64,000 bases of DNA from Pirellulales bacterium (GCA_022448265.1 JAKVCC010000015.1:1-64000), one strand, 5' to 3'; shown: positions 18,285-28,969, counted from the stretch's first letter. A program made the numbers and translations. The notes: generated from the sequence alone by a model not told the origin.

Positions 18285-19502
18285 ATGAGTGTTCAAGCTG
18301 TTTGCGATAGAGCGATGGATCAAGGGGAGGGCGTCCTGCGCTTAACTCCGACCTGGGTACCGCGATCGTTTTGCATTCCCGGGAGGAGAATCAAGCTGCA
18401 TCCGGACGACTACTACGCTTTGGGCGCAAACCGTGGTGGCATCGACGAGCGCTGGTTTTCCTCAACGACTCCCGCCGACAATGGGCCGCTGACCAGCAAG
18501 GATGAGGGTCTAAGTCATATTGTCGTTGAGGATGGCGCGAGGGCAGAGTTTGTGCGTTTGTGCGATGCGGTGGATTTGCTGCAGGGGAAATTGATTGGTG
18601 ACGACCTTTGGAATGCCCATCAGGGGTGGCCCATGTATTCCAAGTTTTTCGACAATCAGGGTGCGCTGCCCTTTCATATCCATCACAACGATGAGTACGC
18701 GGCCCGGGTGAATGCTCGCGGAAAGCCGGAAGCGTATTACTTTCCGCCACAAGTGAATAATCATGGAGGAGATTTCCCCTATACTTTTTTTGGCTTGCAG
18801 GGCGGTGTTTCTAAGCAGCAGATGCGTGACACGCTCGTTCGATTTACCAAAGGCGATAATCGCATTACCGATTTGTCGGCCGCACATTGTCTGACTCCTG
18901 GAACAGGATGGGATATTCCGCCTGGTATTTTGCATGCGCCGGGCAGTCTTTGTACCTATGAGCCGCAAAAGGCCTCGGACGTGTTTGCTATGTACGAGTC
19001 GGTGTCGCACGACAAGGTGATCCCTGAGGAGCTGCTGTGGAAAGATACTCCGAAGAGCGAGGTTGGTAATTTCGATTACCTAGTGGACGTGATCGATTGG
19101 GAACTCAACCTCGACCCCAACTTCAAAGCTAATCACTTTATGGCACCCATTCCAGTTGCTGATTTGGAGCAGATGCGCGCGGCAGGCTACGAAGAAAAAT
19201 GGATTTGCTACCGCAATGAGGCCTACAGCGCGAAAGAATTGACAATCCTTCCTGGTGGAACGGTCACGATCAAGGACGCGGGAGCTTACGGCCTGATTGT
19301 GCTGCAAGGTCATGGCAAGTTAGGCGTATGGGACATCGAAACGCCCTCGCTCATTCGTTATGGTCAGCTAACCCATGACGAATATTTTGTGTCTGCGGAG
19401 GCCGCCATCCAAGGTCTGTCCCTGACTAATCCCAGCCAGACCGACCCGATTGTCATGCTCAAACACTTTGGGCCGGGCGTCAATCCAGTTCTGTCGCCAT
19501 AG
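18285..19502 (+). CDS. Cupin-type sugar isomerase-like protein (phosphomannose isomerase fold)
   Basis: A 405-residue protein with the double-cupin layout of type I mannose-6-phosphate isomerases. Metal-ligand candidates are in LPFHIHHNDEYAAR (HxHH..E, about residues 124-137) and DIPPGILHAPGSLCTYE (His near 227). A second cupin follows (LTILPGGTVTIKDAGAYG, about 321-338). Family enzymes isomerise hexoses or hexose phosphates with bound zinc. It is the first gene of a co-directional carbohydrate block that includes the L-rhamnose genes, 70 bp before a TIM-barrel isomerase-like gene. The substrate is not readable from sequence; a binding or regulatory cupin is the alternative. Confidence 0.72.
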   Translation: MSVQAVCDRAMDQGEGVLRLTPTWVPRSFCIPGRRIKLHPDDYYALGANRGGIDERWFSSTTPADNGPLTSKDEGLSHIVVEDGARAEFVRLCDAVDLLQGKLIGDDLWNAHQGWPMYSKFFDNQGALPFHIHHNDEYAARVNARGKPEAYYFPPQVNNHGGDFPYTFFGLQGGVSKQQMRDTLVRFTKGDNRITDLSAAHCLTPGTGWDIPPGILHAPGSLCTYEPQKASDVFAMYESVSHDKVIPEELLWKDTPKSEVGNFDYLVDVIDWELNLDPNFKANHFMAPIPVADLEQMRAAGYEEKWICYRNEAYSAKELTILPGGTVTIKDAGAYGLIVLQGHGKLGVWDIETPSLIRYGQLTHDEYFVSAEAAIQGLSLTNPSQTDPIVMLKHFGPGVNPVLSP

Positions 19503-19572
19503 CGTCACGATTCGGCGCGACTCGGGTCTTACCCACCACCCAATTGTTCGAACCGCAAATTGGAAATTGCCC

Positions 19573-20625
19573 ATGACTACTCAAGCCCATAATTACCCAA
19601 AACTTCATAACGCTGCCTGGCCTGGATTGGTTGGCAAGGGAGATGACGGTGAGCCCGCGATTGAGCTCGATACGCTTCTGGACCTAACCGCTAACGCTGA
19701 GGTGAACGGCACCAAGTTTGATGGCATCGACTTGTTTTTGTTCGCCCCGCATGTTGACATCGATGCGACGGACAAGGAGCTCGAAGACCTTGCTGCTAGA
19801 GTTCAATCGCGAGGCCTGGTGGTGGGATCGGTGGTCGCACCGGTATGGCCTCCCACGGGCGGTGGATCAGCGATGGGGACGTCTGCGGAACGCGATCAAT
19901 TTTTGCAGCAGGTCGAAAAAGGGTGCCGGATAGCGGCTGCATTAAGCGAGCTGGGTGTGCGGCCTTATGGCGCAGTCCGGATCGATTCGGCCTGCGATCC
20001 CGGAGTGTGGTCGACCGATTCTGCGGGCAATCAGCGCACGATTGCCGACACCTTTGGGCGTGCTTGCGACATTGCTGAAAAATACGGTGAACGACTCGTA
20101 GCCGAGGGGGAGATTTGTTGGGGCGGCATGCACAGCTGGCGGCATATGACCAAGCTGCTGGAAATGGTAAACCGACCAACGGCGCTCGGCTTCCAAGCTG
20201 ATATGGCTCACACCCTCCTCTATTTGTTGGGGCACAATGCGCCCGACGATGCGCTGCTCGCCTCTGATTTTGATTGGAATAATCGCGAGGAATTTTATGC
20301 GGCCTACAAGAAATTGACGAGCGCGCTTAGGCCGTGGACGCTCGATTTTCATGTCGCTCAAAATGATGCCACTGTGTTTGGGTCGGGATCGCATGACAAG
20401 ACGGGCAAGCATTGTTTGCCTGACGATCCGGGTGGCAAGCTCGACATTGCTGATGCGGCAGGATATTGGCTGCGTGATGAGTCGGGCAAACTGACCAAGA
20501 CGTGCCAGCACATTTGCTGGGACGGCTGTATGTTCCCGAATGAGGTGATGCTCAATCCAGAGACATGGCAAAAGATTTTGGCCACAATGGTCAGCGTGCG
20601 CGAAGCGCATGGCTGGTCCGGATGA
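19573..20625 (+). CDS. Sugar phosphate isomerase/epimerase-like TIM-barrel protein
   Basis: A 350-residue protein of the xylose-isomerase-like TIM barrel superfamily. Barrel strands with acidic ends are visible: GIDLFLFAPHVDIDATD, VAPVWPPTGGG, RLVAEGEICWGGMHSW, LGFQADMAHTLLYLLG and WTLDFHVAQNDATVFG. The conserved Glu, Asp and His residues at strand ends (EGE, QADMAH, DFHV) are candidate metal ligands. ATG 19573 was chosen; the open frame continues upstream into the previous gene's end but those residues are not protein-like. It lies 70 bp after the cupin gene and 76 bp before an oxidoreductase gene, so an operon is likely. The pairing of isomerase-like barrel and Gfo/Idh/MocA protein recurs in inositol- and sugar-catabolic operons. 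Confidence 0.75.
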   Translation: MTTQAHNYPKLHNAAWPGLVGKGDDGEPAIELDTLLDLTANAEVNGTKFDGIDLFLFAPHVDIDATDKELEDLAARVQSRGLVVGSVVAPVWPPTGGGSAMGTSAERDQFLQQVEKGCRIAAALSELGVRPYGAVRIDSACDPGVWSTDSAGNQRTIADTFGRACDIAEKYGERLVAEGEICWGGMHSWRHMTKLLEMVNRPTALGFQADMAHTLLYLLGHNAPDDALLASDFDWNNREEFYAAYKKLTSALRPWTLDFHVAQNDATVFGSGSHDKTGKHCLPDDPGGKLDIADAAGYWLRDESGKLTKTCQHICWDGCMFPNEVMLNPETWQKILATMVSVREAHGWSG

Positions 20626-20701
20626 AGTTGGGTCCGGGAAGATTCCCCTTATTGCGCCACAGTCGATCGCACCAAAATCCCAAACGTAGGAGCCTTGAGC
20701 C

Positions 20702-21841
20702 GTGAGTGAACCTTTTAGAATCGGTATGATTGGCTACGGCTTCATGGGCCGTGCACACACTAATGCATACAAGCGTGTGGGCGATTTCTTTTCCGATCTT
20801 GCTCTGCGGCCAGTACTGCAGGCCGCTTGTGGCCGCAAGGCGGACGCCGTCAAGGCGTTTGCCGACGGGTGGGGTTATGCTTCCTGCGAGACCGATTGGC
20901 GGCAGCTCGTGGCACGTGACGACATCGATGCAGTCGATATTTGTGTTCCGAACAACATGCACAAAGAGATTGCTATCGCAGCGGCAGCTGCCAACAAAAT
21001 GATCCTTTGCGAAAAGCCGCTGGCGATGGACGTTGCGGAAGGCGAGCAAATGTGTCAGGCGGTTGAGTCCGCAGGCGTGGCCAACATGGTTTGGTACAAC
21101 TACCGCCGTATCCCGGCAGTTACGCTGGCCAAGGCACTCATCGACGAAGGCCGCTTGGGAAAAATCTTTCACTTTCGCACCAATTTTTTGCAAGACTGGA
21201 CCATTTCTGGCGAGGTTCCTCAGGGCGGGGCCGGTACTTGGCGACTCGATTCGTCGGCCGCCGGGTCGGGCGTTACGGGAGACCTGCTGGCCCACTGCAT
21301 CGATACGGCCCTCTGGCTGAATGGCAGCATCGCGGACGTAAGTGCCATGACGGAGACTTTTGTAACCGAACGTTTGCATGCCGAGACGGGCGAAGTCCAG
21401 CCGGTGGGAATCGACGACGCTTGCACGTTCATGTGCCACTTTAAGAACGAGTCGCTGGGCCTGTTCGAATCGACCCGCTATGCGCGAGGGCATAAGGCTC
21501 TCTATACGTTCGAAATCAATGGCGAGCGCGGCTCGCTGCGGTGGGATCTGCACGATCTCAACCGGCTCGAGTTTTTCGATTATACGGACGATTCATTGGT
21601 GCGGGGCTGGCGATCGATTCATGTCACGGAGGGCGAAATGCCCTACATGGATCGTTGGTGGGTACCCGGGCTGAGCATCGGCTACGAACACAGTTTTGTG
21701 CACCAGGTGGCCGATTTCCTGAAAGGGCTTGAGACGGGGGAGCCCAGCCAACCTGATTTTCGCAGTGCGCTGGAAACGCAGTCGGTTTGCGATGCGGTTT
21801 TGAAGTCGGCCGACTCGAAGGCGTGGGTTTCGGTGGCGTGA
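20702..21841 (+). CDS. Gfo/Idh/MocA family oxidoreductase
   Basis: A 379-residue cytoplasmic NAD(P)-dependent dehydrogenase. It has the Rossmann motif [17 protein letters not shown] at the N-terminus, then [30 protein letters not shown] (family CEKP motif, about residue 105), [15 protein letters not shown] and [16 protein letters not shown]. This layout matches the inositol 2-dehydrogenase/IolG-like subgroup with YNYRR, often acting on inositols or sugars. The start is GTG 20702 with AGGAG upstream. Placed after the TIM-barrel gene, it probably handles the same sugar. Exact substrate unknown. Confidence 0.86.
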   Translation: MSEPFRIGMIGYGFMGRAHTNAYKRVGDFFSDLALRPVLQAACGRKADAVKAFADGWGYASCETDWRQLVARDDIDAVDICVPNNMHKEIAIAAAAANKMILCEKPLAMDVAEGEQMCQAVESAGVANMVWYNYRRIPAVTLAKALIDEGRLGKIFHFRTNFLQDWTISGEVPQGGAGTWRLDSSAAGSGVTGDLLAHCIDTALWLNGSIADVSAMTETFVTERLHAETGEVQPVGIDDACTFMCHFKNESLGLFESTRYARGHKALYTFEINGERGSLRWDLHDLNRLEFFDYTDDSLVRGWRSIHVTEGEMPYMDRWWVPGLSIGYEHSFVHQVADFLKGLETGEPSQPDFRSALETQSVCDAVLKSADSKAWVSVA

Positions 21842-22311
21842 CCGGTGACCGGGCATGTTGCGAATAGCGCCTTGGCCTAGAGTTTATGCCAACACATTGA
21901 TGCGCAAGTGCGCTGGGCGGCGCTGGCGCTTGGCAAGATTTAGTTTGTCGAACGCGTTCGCCGCTACCCCCAGCAACTCGCGACCTCCCGCAAAAATGCG
22001 ATTGTAGTGGATGGTTTATTGGCTGCGCAGCGGGCAATAGTTTAAAGCCCGGCGCATTCTATAGGCTAGGCGTCCACGCCCACGCTATTGAAAAATCTGG
22101 TGCAGCGTGCAATAACATTCTGTCATTTTAAATGGGGCGGGTGGCGATTGCCCAAGCTTACACGCCCCATTGGCTCTTGTGCCGCTGGTGCCTGTTCGGG
22201 TTGTGGGCCCTCCCTCAGAGGACGTGCCCGACAGATTTTGTTGCTTATGCCGCAAGCACTATTGTGCGATTTCAGAAGATAGCACGCTGATTCAACTGGA
22301 GTAGTTGCACT
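21842..22311. other. Intergenic region before the sulfatase gene
   Basis: About 470 bp with no recognisable gene or structured element. The gap suggests the sulfatase gene has its own promoter; its ribosome site is CTGGAG at about 22296. Confidence 0.35.
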
Positions 22312-23916
22312 ATGCGTTTTTTTGCAAGCTGGTCGCCAGCCCCGCTGTTGTTCATTGTTTTGTTTGGGTCGGCGGCGGCCGCTGTGCAGCCTGACGAATT
22401 GCGCCGCCCGAATATCTTGTTGATTTTGGCCGACGACATGGGCTATTCCGATTTGGGTTGCTATGGGAGTGAGATCTCGACCCCGCATCTAGATGCGTTG
22501 GCCGCCGGGGGACTGCGATACTCGCAGTTTTATAATACGGCCCGGTGCTGGCCTACGCGTGCGGCCCTTTTGACAGGGTATTATGCGCAGCAAGTGAATC
22601 GAGATGCGTTGCCCGTTACTAGAGTCAAGACGAAGGGGCAGCGACCGGCATGGGCGCAACTGTTGCCAGCGCTGCTGCGGCCGCTGGGTTACCACTCGTA
22701 TCTTTCTGGAAAATGGCATGTCGATGGCGAACCAGCGGACGGCGGTTTTGAGCGGGCCTACGTGCTTCGCGATCAGGATCGTTTTTTTACGGCAAAAAAT
22801 CATCGCCTGGATGGCCGGCCGTTGCGCGCGATGACCTTGGATGACAAGTACTACGCGACGACCGCGATTGCCGACTATGCGATTGATTTTTTGAAGGATC
22901 ATCGCAAGCACTATGCAGGCCAGCCGTTTTTTCAATACGTGGCATTTACCTCACCACATTTTCCGCTGCACGCGCCGCCCGAGGACATTGCACGCTATGC
23001 TGATCGCTATGCAGTTGGCTGGGATAGAATCCGCGCTGACCGCTGGCAAGAGATTAAGCAGCGCGGTTTAGTGCCCGGCACGCTCTCCCGGCTGGAGCCG
23101 GGTGTTGGTCCGCCTTATCATTTTTCCAAGGCGCTTGAGCTGCTCGGCGCTGTAGAGGTGAATCGCGAACTGGCGTGGGACGCGCTCAGTGCTGAGCAGC
23201 GCGCGTTTCAGGCAACCAAGATGGCAATTCACGCAGCCATGGTCGACCGCATGGACCAGGAAGTTGGTCGTATTGCCCGCGCGCTTAAGCAAATGGGCGA
23301 GTATGAAAACACGGTGATCTTTTTTCTTTCGGACAATGGCGCGAGCGCCGAGATCATGGTACGGGGCGATGGCCACGACTTGGCCGCCGCTCCGGGATCG
23401 GCGGCCAGTTATCTTTGTTTGGGACCTGGGTGGAGTCGGGCAGCGAATACGCCGTTTCGCCGGCATAAGACCTGGGTACACGAAGGGGGGATTGCCACCT
23501 CGATGATCGTGCATGGACCGACGCAGTTTGCCGCGCAAGGTGAGTTGCGCAGTGCGGTAGGGCATGTCATTGATATTGCGCCGACGATTCTTGAACTCGC
23601 TGGGGGGGTGTGGCCGAAAGAGCATGACGGTGAAGATGTCCCTGAGCCGCCCGGCCGGAGCTTGGTCGATACGTTCTCGAAAGACCAGCCGCTCGTGCGC
23701 GACGCCTTGTGGTGGCTTCACGAAGGCAATCGGGCCATCCGTGCCGGCGATTGGAAGGCAGTCGCCGCCAGGGACGAGCCGTGGGAGCTTTACGATTTGG
23801 CTCAGGACCGGGCCGAGACCCGTGACTTGGCCGCGATGCTTCCAGCCCGCGTCGAGCAGTTGACGAAGCTTTGGGATGAGACCACCCGAAAGTTTCAGGA
23901 GTTGGTAGAACGTTAG
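22312..23916 (+). CDS. Exported type I sulfatase
   Basis: A 534-residue sulfatase with a signal peptide (hydrophobic LLFIVLFGSAAAAV). Metal site residues begin in RPNILLILADDMGYSDLGCYG (Asp41, Asp42). The activation motif is C79-W-P-T-R83 (CxPxR type), where Cys79 would be converted to formylglycine by a sulfatase-modifying enzyme, followed by AALLTGYY. Further family segments are SGKWHVDGE (Lys/His) and VIFFLSDNGASAE (Asp-Asn metal ligands). It removes sulfate esters, probably from polysaccharide, in the periplasm or outside. It lies within the carbohydrate block, just before the rhamnose kinase and isomerase genes, which suggests a sulfated rhamnose-containing glycan; that is inference. No formylglycine-generating enzyme gene is seen in the window. 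Confidence 0.9.
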   Translation: MRFFASWSPAPLLFIVLFGSAAAAVQPDELRRPNILLILADDMGYSDLGCYGSEISTPHLDALAAGGLRYSQFYNTARCWPTRAALLTGYYAQQVNRDALPVTRVKTKGQRPAWAQLLPALLRPLGYHSYLSGKWHVDGEPADGGFERAYVLRDQDRFFTAKNHRLDGRPLRAMTLDDKYYATTAIADYAIDFLKDHRKHYAGQPFFQYVAFTSPHFPLHAPPEDIARYADRYAVGWDRIRADRWQEIKQRGLVPGTLSRLEPGVGPPYHFSKALELLGAVEVNRELAWDALSAEQRAFQATKMAIHAAMVDRMDQEVGRIARALKQMGEYENTVIFFLSDNGASAEIMVRGDGHDLAAAPGSAASYLCLGPGWSRAANTPFRRHKTWVHEGGIATSMIVHGPTQFAAQGELRSAVGHVIDIAPTILELAGGVWPKEHDGEDVPEPPGRSLVDTFSKDQPLVRDALWWLHEGNRAIRAGDWKAVAARDEPWELYDLAQDRAETRDLAAMLPARVEQLTKLWDETTRKFQELVER

Positions 23917-24249
23917 GCACTTGTTTTTGATGATTGCCGGTGGTGCTATTTGTTTCGCGCGTGTTTGGGTTGGCTTCGCCCAGCTCGGACTCCCGGCGCG
24001 CTGGGAGAAGGTATTTCTTCGCGGCTGCCGGAGGCACGCCAATCGTCTTCCTGAATATGTTGCTTCCGGCGCTGGGCTCGCTACCGGGATTGCTTGACCA
24101 GGCTAGCTGGATGTGGGAATATGTGGCTAAAGGAATCGCCTAGGAGCCACCCTCTAACACTCACGAATCACATGTCGGCTATATTTATTGACGATATCCG
24201 GGACGGTGGTTTGCAGGAAGCGCCGCTGCGCTAGAAGGCTTTTCGCGCA
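23917..24249. other. Intergenic region between sulfatase and rhamnulokinase genes
   Basis: About 330 bp; nothing recognisable apart from the ribosome site (AGAAGG, about 24234) of the next gene. A promoter for the rhaB-rhaA unit probably lies here. Confidence 0.35.
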
Positions 24250-25749
24250 ATGTCTGTTGCCCACCTTGCCATCGACCTCGGTGCCAGTTCGGGTCGCGCG
24301 ATCGTCGGTGTGCTGGACGGTAGTCCTGTAGAATTGCGTCTGCAGGAAGTCCACCGGTTTGAGCATACCGCTTGTCCTACTCCCACGGGGCCGGTATGGG
24401 ATCTGACAGGGATTTGGCTGCAGGTGCTATCAGGTCTCCGCGCAGGCGCCGCATGGTGTCAGGAGCACAGGCACGAACTTGTCAGCATTGGTGTTGATAC
24501 GTGGGGCGTCGACTGGACTTTGTTGGGACCAAGCGGCGAGCTGCTCGCGCTGTCGCATTGCTATCGGGATCCCCAAAACGAAGCCGCTTGCCGACGCGTT
24601 TTGGAGCAAATCGGCGGCTTCGAGCAACTCTACGAGCGCACGGGCATCCAATTGATTCCATTCAACACACTGTTTCAACTTGCAGCCCGCCATCAGGCAG
24701 AGCCCCAATTGTTTGACGCAGCGGCGCGGCTGGTGTTTTTGCCCGATCTGTTACACTATTGGCTCTCGGGGGAGTTGGTGACCGAACGGACCATCGCTTC
24801 GACCAGTAACATGCTCGCCATTGAAAGCGGCCAGTGGGACACCCAGTTGTTGGATCAGGTTGGCTTGCCAGCAGACATTCTTGGCCCTCTCGTTGAACCT
24901 GGAGCCTTATTGGGCACCCTGCGGCAGGAAGTGGCCGAGGCCGCTAGCGCGCCGGCCGGCGTACAAGTGATTGCTCCTGCTTCGCACGATACGGCTTCGG
25001 CGGTGGCGGCGGTTCCGGCTACGGGTAAAGCCGATTGGGCCTATCTTTCGAGCGGTACGTGGTCGCTACTCGGCGCCGAGTTGGACCACCCAGTGACCTC
25101 GGCGGTTGCGCGCGAGGTGCCTTTTACGAACGAACGGGGCGCGCAAAGCACGATCCGTTTTTTGAAGAATATTGCGGGTCTTTGGCTCGTCCAGGAATTG
25201 CGCCGTGAGTTGCAGAAGCAGGGCGACACGCGCAGTTTTGCTGACCTCGCCCAGGAAGCCAGGAATGCCGGGCCGGGCGGACCGCTAATTGATCCCAATC
25301 ATGACCAGTTTGCAGTCCCGGGAAACATGCAGGAAAAAATACGCCAGTACGTCAGGGAAACTCAGCAAACTGAATTCGGAAGCGTCGGGCAGATTGTTCG
25401 TTGTTGCCTGGAAAGCCTGGCTCTTTGTTATGGGCAGACACTCGACCAAATGGAAACAGTGCTTGGGAAATCGTTTGAAGTACTGCATGTTGTCGGGGGT
25501 GGTTCGCAAAATAAGTTATTGAGTGAGATGACCGCGGCAGTGGTCGATCGACCGGTCATCACGGGGCCCATCGAGGCCACGGCCATCGGCAATATTTTAG
25601 TGCAAGCGATCGGTTGTGGAGAGCTGTCTGATCTTGCCGAGTTGAGGGCAGTTGTCACCCATTCGTTTGAGCTTTGCGAGGTGGTGGCGGAGGGTACGGA
25701 GCCCTGGCAAGAGAAGCGAGACAAATTTGCCAAACTGATCGCCAAATAG
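24250..25749 (+). CDS. rhaB: Rhamnulokinase
   Basis: A 499-residue FGGY-family sugar kinase that phosphorylates L-rhamnulose with ATP. The N-terminal actin-like ATPase strand is [16 protein letters not shown]. Typical RhaB blocks follow: [19 protein letters not shown] (catalytic Asp region, about residues 82-100), [39 protein letters not shown] and [14 protein letters not shown], then [17 protein letters not shown] near the C-terminus. The length equals characterised RhaB proteins. Its stop lies 20 bp before the L-rhamnose isomerase start, so the two form an operon. With rhaA this gives L-rhamnose to L-rhamnulose 1-phosphate; no aldolase gene is visible nearby. Confidence 0.92.
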   Translation: MSVAHLAIDLGASSGRAIVGVLDGSPVELRLQEVHRFEHTACPTPTGPVWDLTGIWLQVLSGLRAGAAWCQEHRHELVSIGVDTWGVDWTLLGPSGELLALSHCYRDPQNEAACRRVLEQIGGFEQLYERTGIQLIPFNTLFQLAARHQAEPQLFDAAARLVFLPDLLHYWLSGELVTERTIASTSNMLAIESGQWDTQLLDQVGLPADILGPLVEPGALLGTLRQEVAEAASAPAGVQVIAPASHDTASAVAAVPATGKADWAYLSSGTWSLLGAELDHPVTSAVAREVPFTNERGAQSTIRFLKNIAGLWLVQELRRELQKQGDTRSFADLAQEARNAGPGGPLIDPNHDQFAVPGNMQEKIRQYVRETQQTEFGSVGQIVRCCLESLALCYGQTLDQMETVLGKSFEVLHVVGGGSQNKLLSEMTAAVVDRPVITGPIEATAIGNILVQAIGCGELSDLAELRAVVTHSFELCEVVAEGTEPWQEKRDKFAKLIAK

Positions 25750-25769
25750 ACAGACAGGAAAACAATCTC

Positions 25770-27056
25770 ATGTCCCACCGACTCTCGAGTGTTGCTACCG
25801 ACTCCAGTATTGAAAAATCCTACCAACTCGCCCACGAGCAGTACGCCACAATCGGTGTCGATACCAGGGCTGCCATTGAATCGCTCAAAGAGATTGCCAT
25901 CTCGATGCATTGTTGGCAAGGCGACGACGTGGGCGGCTTCGAAAACCCCGATGGCCTTTTGACGGGGGGAATCGCCGTTACCGGTAGCTATCCGGGAAAG
26001 GCGAGAACGGTGGCAGAGCTGCGCGGCGACCTGGAGCAAGCCATGGCGCTGATCCCTGGCAAGCACCGCTTGAATCTGCATGCCAGTTATGCCGATCACG
26101 GCGGCTCGGTCGTGGATCGCAATCAGTTGCAGCCCGAACATTTTTTGTCCTGGATTGACTGGGCTCGCCAGCATCAACTGGGACTTGACTTCAACCCAAC
26201 CTATTTCTCGCATCCTAATTCAGCCGATGGGTTTACGCTCTCCCACAGCGATCGGGGAGTGCGTCAGTTCTGGGTTGAGCATGGCATTTGTTGCCGACAG
26301 ATCGGCGCTGCGATGGGCAAGGCGCTGGGAAGCCCGTGCATCAACAATACGTGGATTCCTGACGGCCACAAGGATACACCCATCGACCGGAATGGACCGC
26401 GTGAGAGACTTACCGAGTCGCTCAACGCGATCTTTGCCCAGCCCATTGATCCCAGGCTCAACCGAGACGCGGTCGAGTGTAAACTATTTGGTCTTGGCTC
26501 GGAAAGTTATGTTGTTGGGTCGCACGAGTTTTATCTGGGCTACGCCGCCCGCAATCACAAAATCCTTTGTCTGGACGCCGGGCACTTCCATCCAACGGAG
26601 GTTATTTCCGATAAGATTTCTTCCGTGCTTCAGTCAGTCGACGAGCTGCTGCTGCACGTGAGCCGGGGAGTGCGCTGGGACAGTGACCACGTGGTAACCT
26701 TTAGCGACGAACTGCAGGCAATTGCGCAGGAGATTGTCCGCGGGGGCTTTCTGAAACGCGTGCATATCGGGCTCGACTTCTTTGATGCAAGCATCAATCG
26801 TGTGGCGGCCTGGGTGATTGGAACACGGGCCACGATCAAGGCTCTATTACATGCCCTGCTTGAACCGATCGAGCTGTTGCGCGGTTACGAGGTAGATGGT
26901 GACTACACATCTCGCTTAGCCATGCTCGAAGAACTTAAGGCTTTTCCGGCCAGTGCCGTGTGGGACTACTACTGCCATTCGAGCGAAGTGCCAGTAGGCC
27001 CTGGTTGGTTGCAGCCGCTCAAGCGTTACGAAGACGAGGTCCTTTGCAAACGGTGA
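25770..27056 (+). CDS. rhaA: L-rhamnose isomerase
   Basis: A 428-residue metal-dependent aldose-ketose isomerase converting L-rhamnose to L-rhamnulose in the cytoplasm. Recognised from [15 protein letters not shown] near residue 47, [64 protein letters not shown] and [14 protein letters not shown] segment [13 protein letters not shown], all typical of RhaA with its His, Asp and Glu metal ligands. Length agrees with the E. coli enzyme (about 419). ATG 25770 is preceded by AGG(A) 12 bp upstream; the open frame extends further upstream within rhaB but is not protein-like there. Directly downstream of rhaB. Confidence 0.94.
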   Translation: MSHRLSSVATDSSIEKSYQLAHEQYATIGVDTRAAIESLKEIAISMHCWQGDDVGGFENPDGLLTGGIAVTGSYPGKARTVAELRGDLEQAMALIPGKHRLNLHASYADHGGSVVDRNQLQPEHFLSWIDWARQHQLGLDFNPTYFSHPNSADGFTLSHSDRGVRQFWVEHGICCRQIGAAMGKALGSPCINNTWIPDGHKDTPIDRNGPRERLTESLNAIFAQPIDPRLNRDAVECKLFGLGSESYVVGSHEFYLGYAARNHKILCLDAGHFHPTEVISDKISSVLQSVDELLLHVSRGVRWDSDHVVTFSDELQAIAQEIVRGGFLKRVHIGLDFFDASINRVAAWVIGTRATIKALLHALLEPIELLRGYEVDGDYTSRLAMLEELKAFPASAVWDYYCHSSEVPVGPGWLQPLKRYEDEVLCKR

Positions 27057-27105
27057 AGGTTGGCCAGTTCGGACACACGTCCCTTTTTTCGTGTCGGAGA
27101 CATTC

Positions 27106-28527
27106 ATGGCGGAAGACAATTCACTCACTACTAATGAATATGAACGGCAGCCTGTACCCAAGCACGCTCTGTTGAGATTTAAGAGCTTTGTCGGCATGTA
27201 CGCGGGCGAACATTGCGCTGGCACGGAGCTAATGATCGGACCGCTTTTTGTCGTCCATGGTGTTAGCGCAGTGGATGTCGTATTTGGGCTCTTGCTGGGC
27301 AACGCACTTGCTGTGTTGAGCTGGATGGTACTCACCGCGCCCATTGCGATTCGCACGCGGCTTACCCTGTACTACCAGTTGGAAAAAATCTGTGGTCGTT
27401 CTCTGGTTACGCTCTACAATTTGGCCAACGGTGTGATGTTCTGTTTTTTGGCCGGCTCCATGATCACAGTCTCGGCGACGGCGCTGGGGGTGTGGTTCGA
27501 ATTTCCCATGCCACGTCTTACGGACGTGTATCCCAATAGTGTCGGCTGGGTCATGGCCGTAGTCGTGGTGGGTGCCGCGATCTCGTTGGTTGCTGCCTAT
27601 GGCTATGGGATGGTTGCACGGGTGGCCAATATTGCCGCGCCCTGGATGGTGCTCGTGTTTTTTGCATTTGGACTGGTGGGACTTCAGCGATTCATTGCTG
27701 CCAGTGATCAGGAAGTGAATTCGCTGGCCAGTCTTTGGGAGTTGGCACAAACCCAGATTTGGACAGGGGGTGACCCGCTGGGGAACAACGTCAAGTTTAC
27801 CTTTTGGCACGTGACGTTTTTTGCCTGGTTTTGCAACATGGCGATGCACGTGGGCATGAGCGATCTGTCGGTATTTCGCTTTGCCAAGCATTCCTGGTAC
27901 GGGATTGCGACGGCCGCGGGCATGTATGTCGGACACTTTATGGCCTGGCTGTCGGCCTCGGTGCTCTACGCATTGCAATTGCATGGCGACCCCACAAACA
28001 CAGACGTCTTGCCCGGGCCCTTGGCGTACAAGGCTTGCGGGATTGCCGGCCTGATCTGCGTAATCATTGCCGGTTGGACGACTGCTAACCCGACGATCTA
28101 TCGGGCGGGGCTCGCCTTTCAAGCGGTGGTGCCAAGTAAGTCGCGATTTGCCGTCACGCTGTTTACGGGTGCTATTGCGACCTTGGCCGGTGTATTTCCG
28201 GCGATTGCCATGAAGCTATTAGGTTTTGTCGCCTTGTACGGTCTGATTCTGATGCCGATGGGCGCGGTCGTGTTTGCCGACTTTTGGCTACTCAAGCGAT
28301 TTGGCCTGAAGTCCTATTATGCCGAGCACAGCGGGCTGTCGTTCAACTGGGCGGCCGGGCTGACTTGGCTGGTAACCTTGGCCATTTGCCTCGGCTTGGT
28401 GTTCTCGGGAATTGAGATCAACGGCTTCCAGCCGTTTCAAATATGGTTTGTCGCCTTGCCGGGTTGGTTCATTGCCACGGCCCTTTATATTAGTCTGAGC
28501 AGGTTGTACCAGAGTCGAGTAGCGTGA
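27106..28527 (+). CDS. NCS1-like membrane permease
   Basis: A 473-residue integral-membrane protein with about twelve hydrophobic helices, for example FVVHGVSAVDVVFGLLLGNA, GYGMVARVANIAAPWMVLVF and ACGIAGLICVIIAGWTTANP. The GxxxGN and TTANP-type segments resemble the nucleobase-cation-symport-1 (purine-cytosine permease-like) group of the APC superfamily. ATG 27106 with GGAG seven bases upstream is preferred to GTG 27091. It lies 50 bp after rhaA on the same strand, so a role in taking up the rhamnose-block substrate is plausible; NCS1 members usually carry nucleobases, hydantoins or vitamins, so the substrate is open. Confidence 0.78.
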   Translation: MAEDNSLTTNEYERQPVPKHALLRFKSFVGMYAGEHCAGTELMIGPLFVVHGVSAVDVVFGLLLGNALAVLSWMVLTAPIAIRTRLTLYYQLEKICGRSLVTLYNLANGVMFCFLAGSMITVSATALGVWFEFPMPRLTDVYPNSVGWVMAVVVVGAAISLVAAYGYGMVARVANIAAPWMVLVFFAFGLVGLQRFIAASDQEVNSLASLWELAQTQIWTGGDPLGNNVKFTFWHVTFFAWFCNMAMHVGMSDLSVFRFAKHSWYGIATAAGMYVGHFMAWLSASVLYALQLHGDPTNTDVLPGPLAYKACGIAGLICVIIAGWTTANPTIYRAGLAFQAVVPSKSRFAVTLFTGAIATLAGVFPAIAMKLLGFVALYGLILMPMGAVVFADFWLLKRFGLKSYYAEHSGLSFNWAAGLTWLVTLAICLGLVFSGIEINGFQPFQIWFVALPGWFIATALYISLSRLYQSRVA

Positions 28528-28646
28528 TGCGCTGGGCGCGAGCTTTGGATGGCGTTGTAGGGCGACGTTTCCCGTGATGCCACTCGCGGCAAATGCCAAC
28601 CGCAGGGGGTCTGGAAATACTGAATTTGGCGAGCGAGGGAATAACT

Positions 28647-28835
28647 ATGAAAGTGTTGCTTCAAATTGTCTCCGGGGCGGCGCTGGCGGCGACGCTGTTG
28701 CCGGCGGTTTTTTATCTAACCGGTTCGATGGGATTGCCGCAGGTTAAGACGTTGATGCTGGGGGCCGCGATCGTTTGGTTCATTGCAACTCCCCTTTGGA
28801 TGGGAAGAGGGTGTGATGGCCAGCCGGGAGAATGA
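28647..28835 (+). CDS. Small two-helix membrane protein
   Basis: A 62-residue protein with two hydrophobic stretches (IVSGAALAATLLPAVFYLTG and LMLGAAIVWFIATPLWMG) separated by a short polar loop. The ATG at 28647 is preceded by GAGGGA seven bases upstream. It follows the permease gene by 119 bp on the same strand and may be an accessory subunit or the last gene of the carbohydrate block. No family recognised. Confidence 0.6.
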   Translation: MKVLLQIVSGAALAATLLPAVFYLTGSMGLPQVKTLMLGAAIVWFIATPLWMGRGCDGQPGE

Positions 28836-28969
28836 CCGGCGGCGGCACTTGGTCTTATCGTTACTGCCGGTCTGAATATGTTTTTCAAATAAAAAGATAC
28901 TTCAGCCCGTGACGCCGCGCACGATTTGAGCGGTGTGGAATCCATGGGAGCTGCAGCCGGGAAAGGCTC

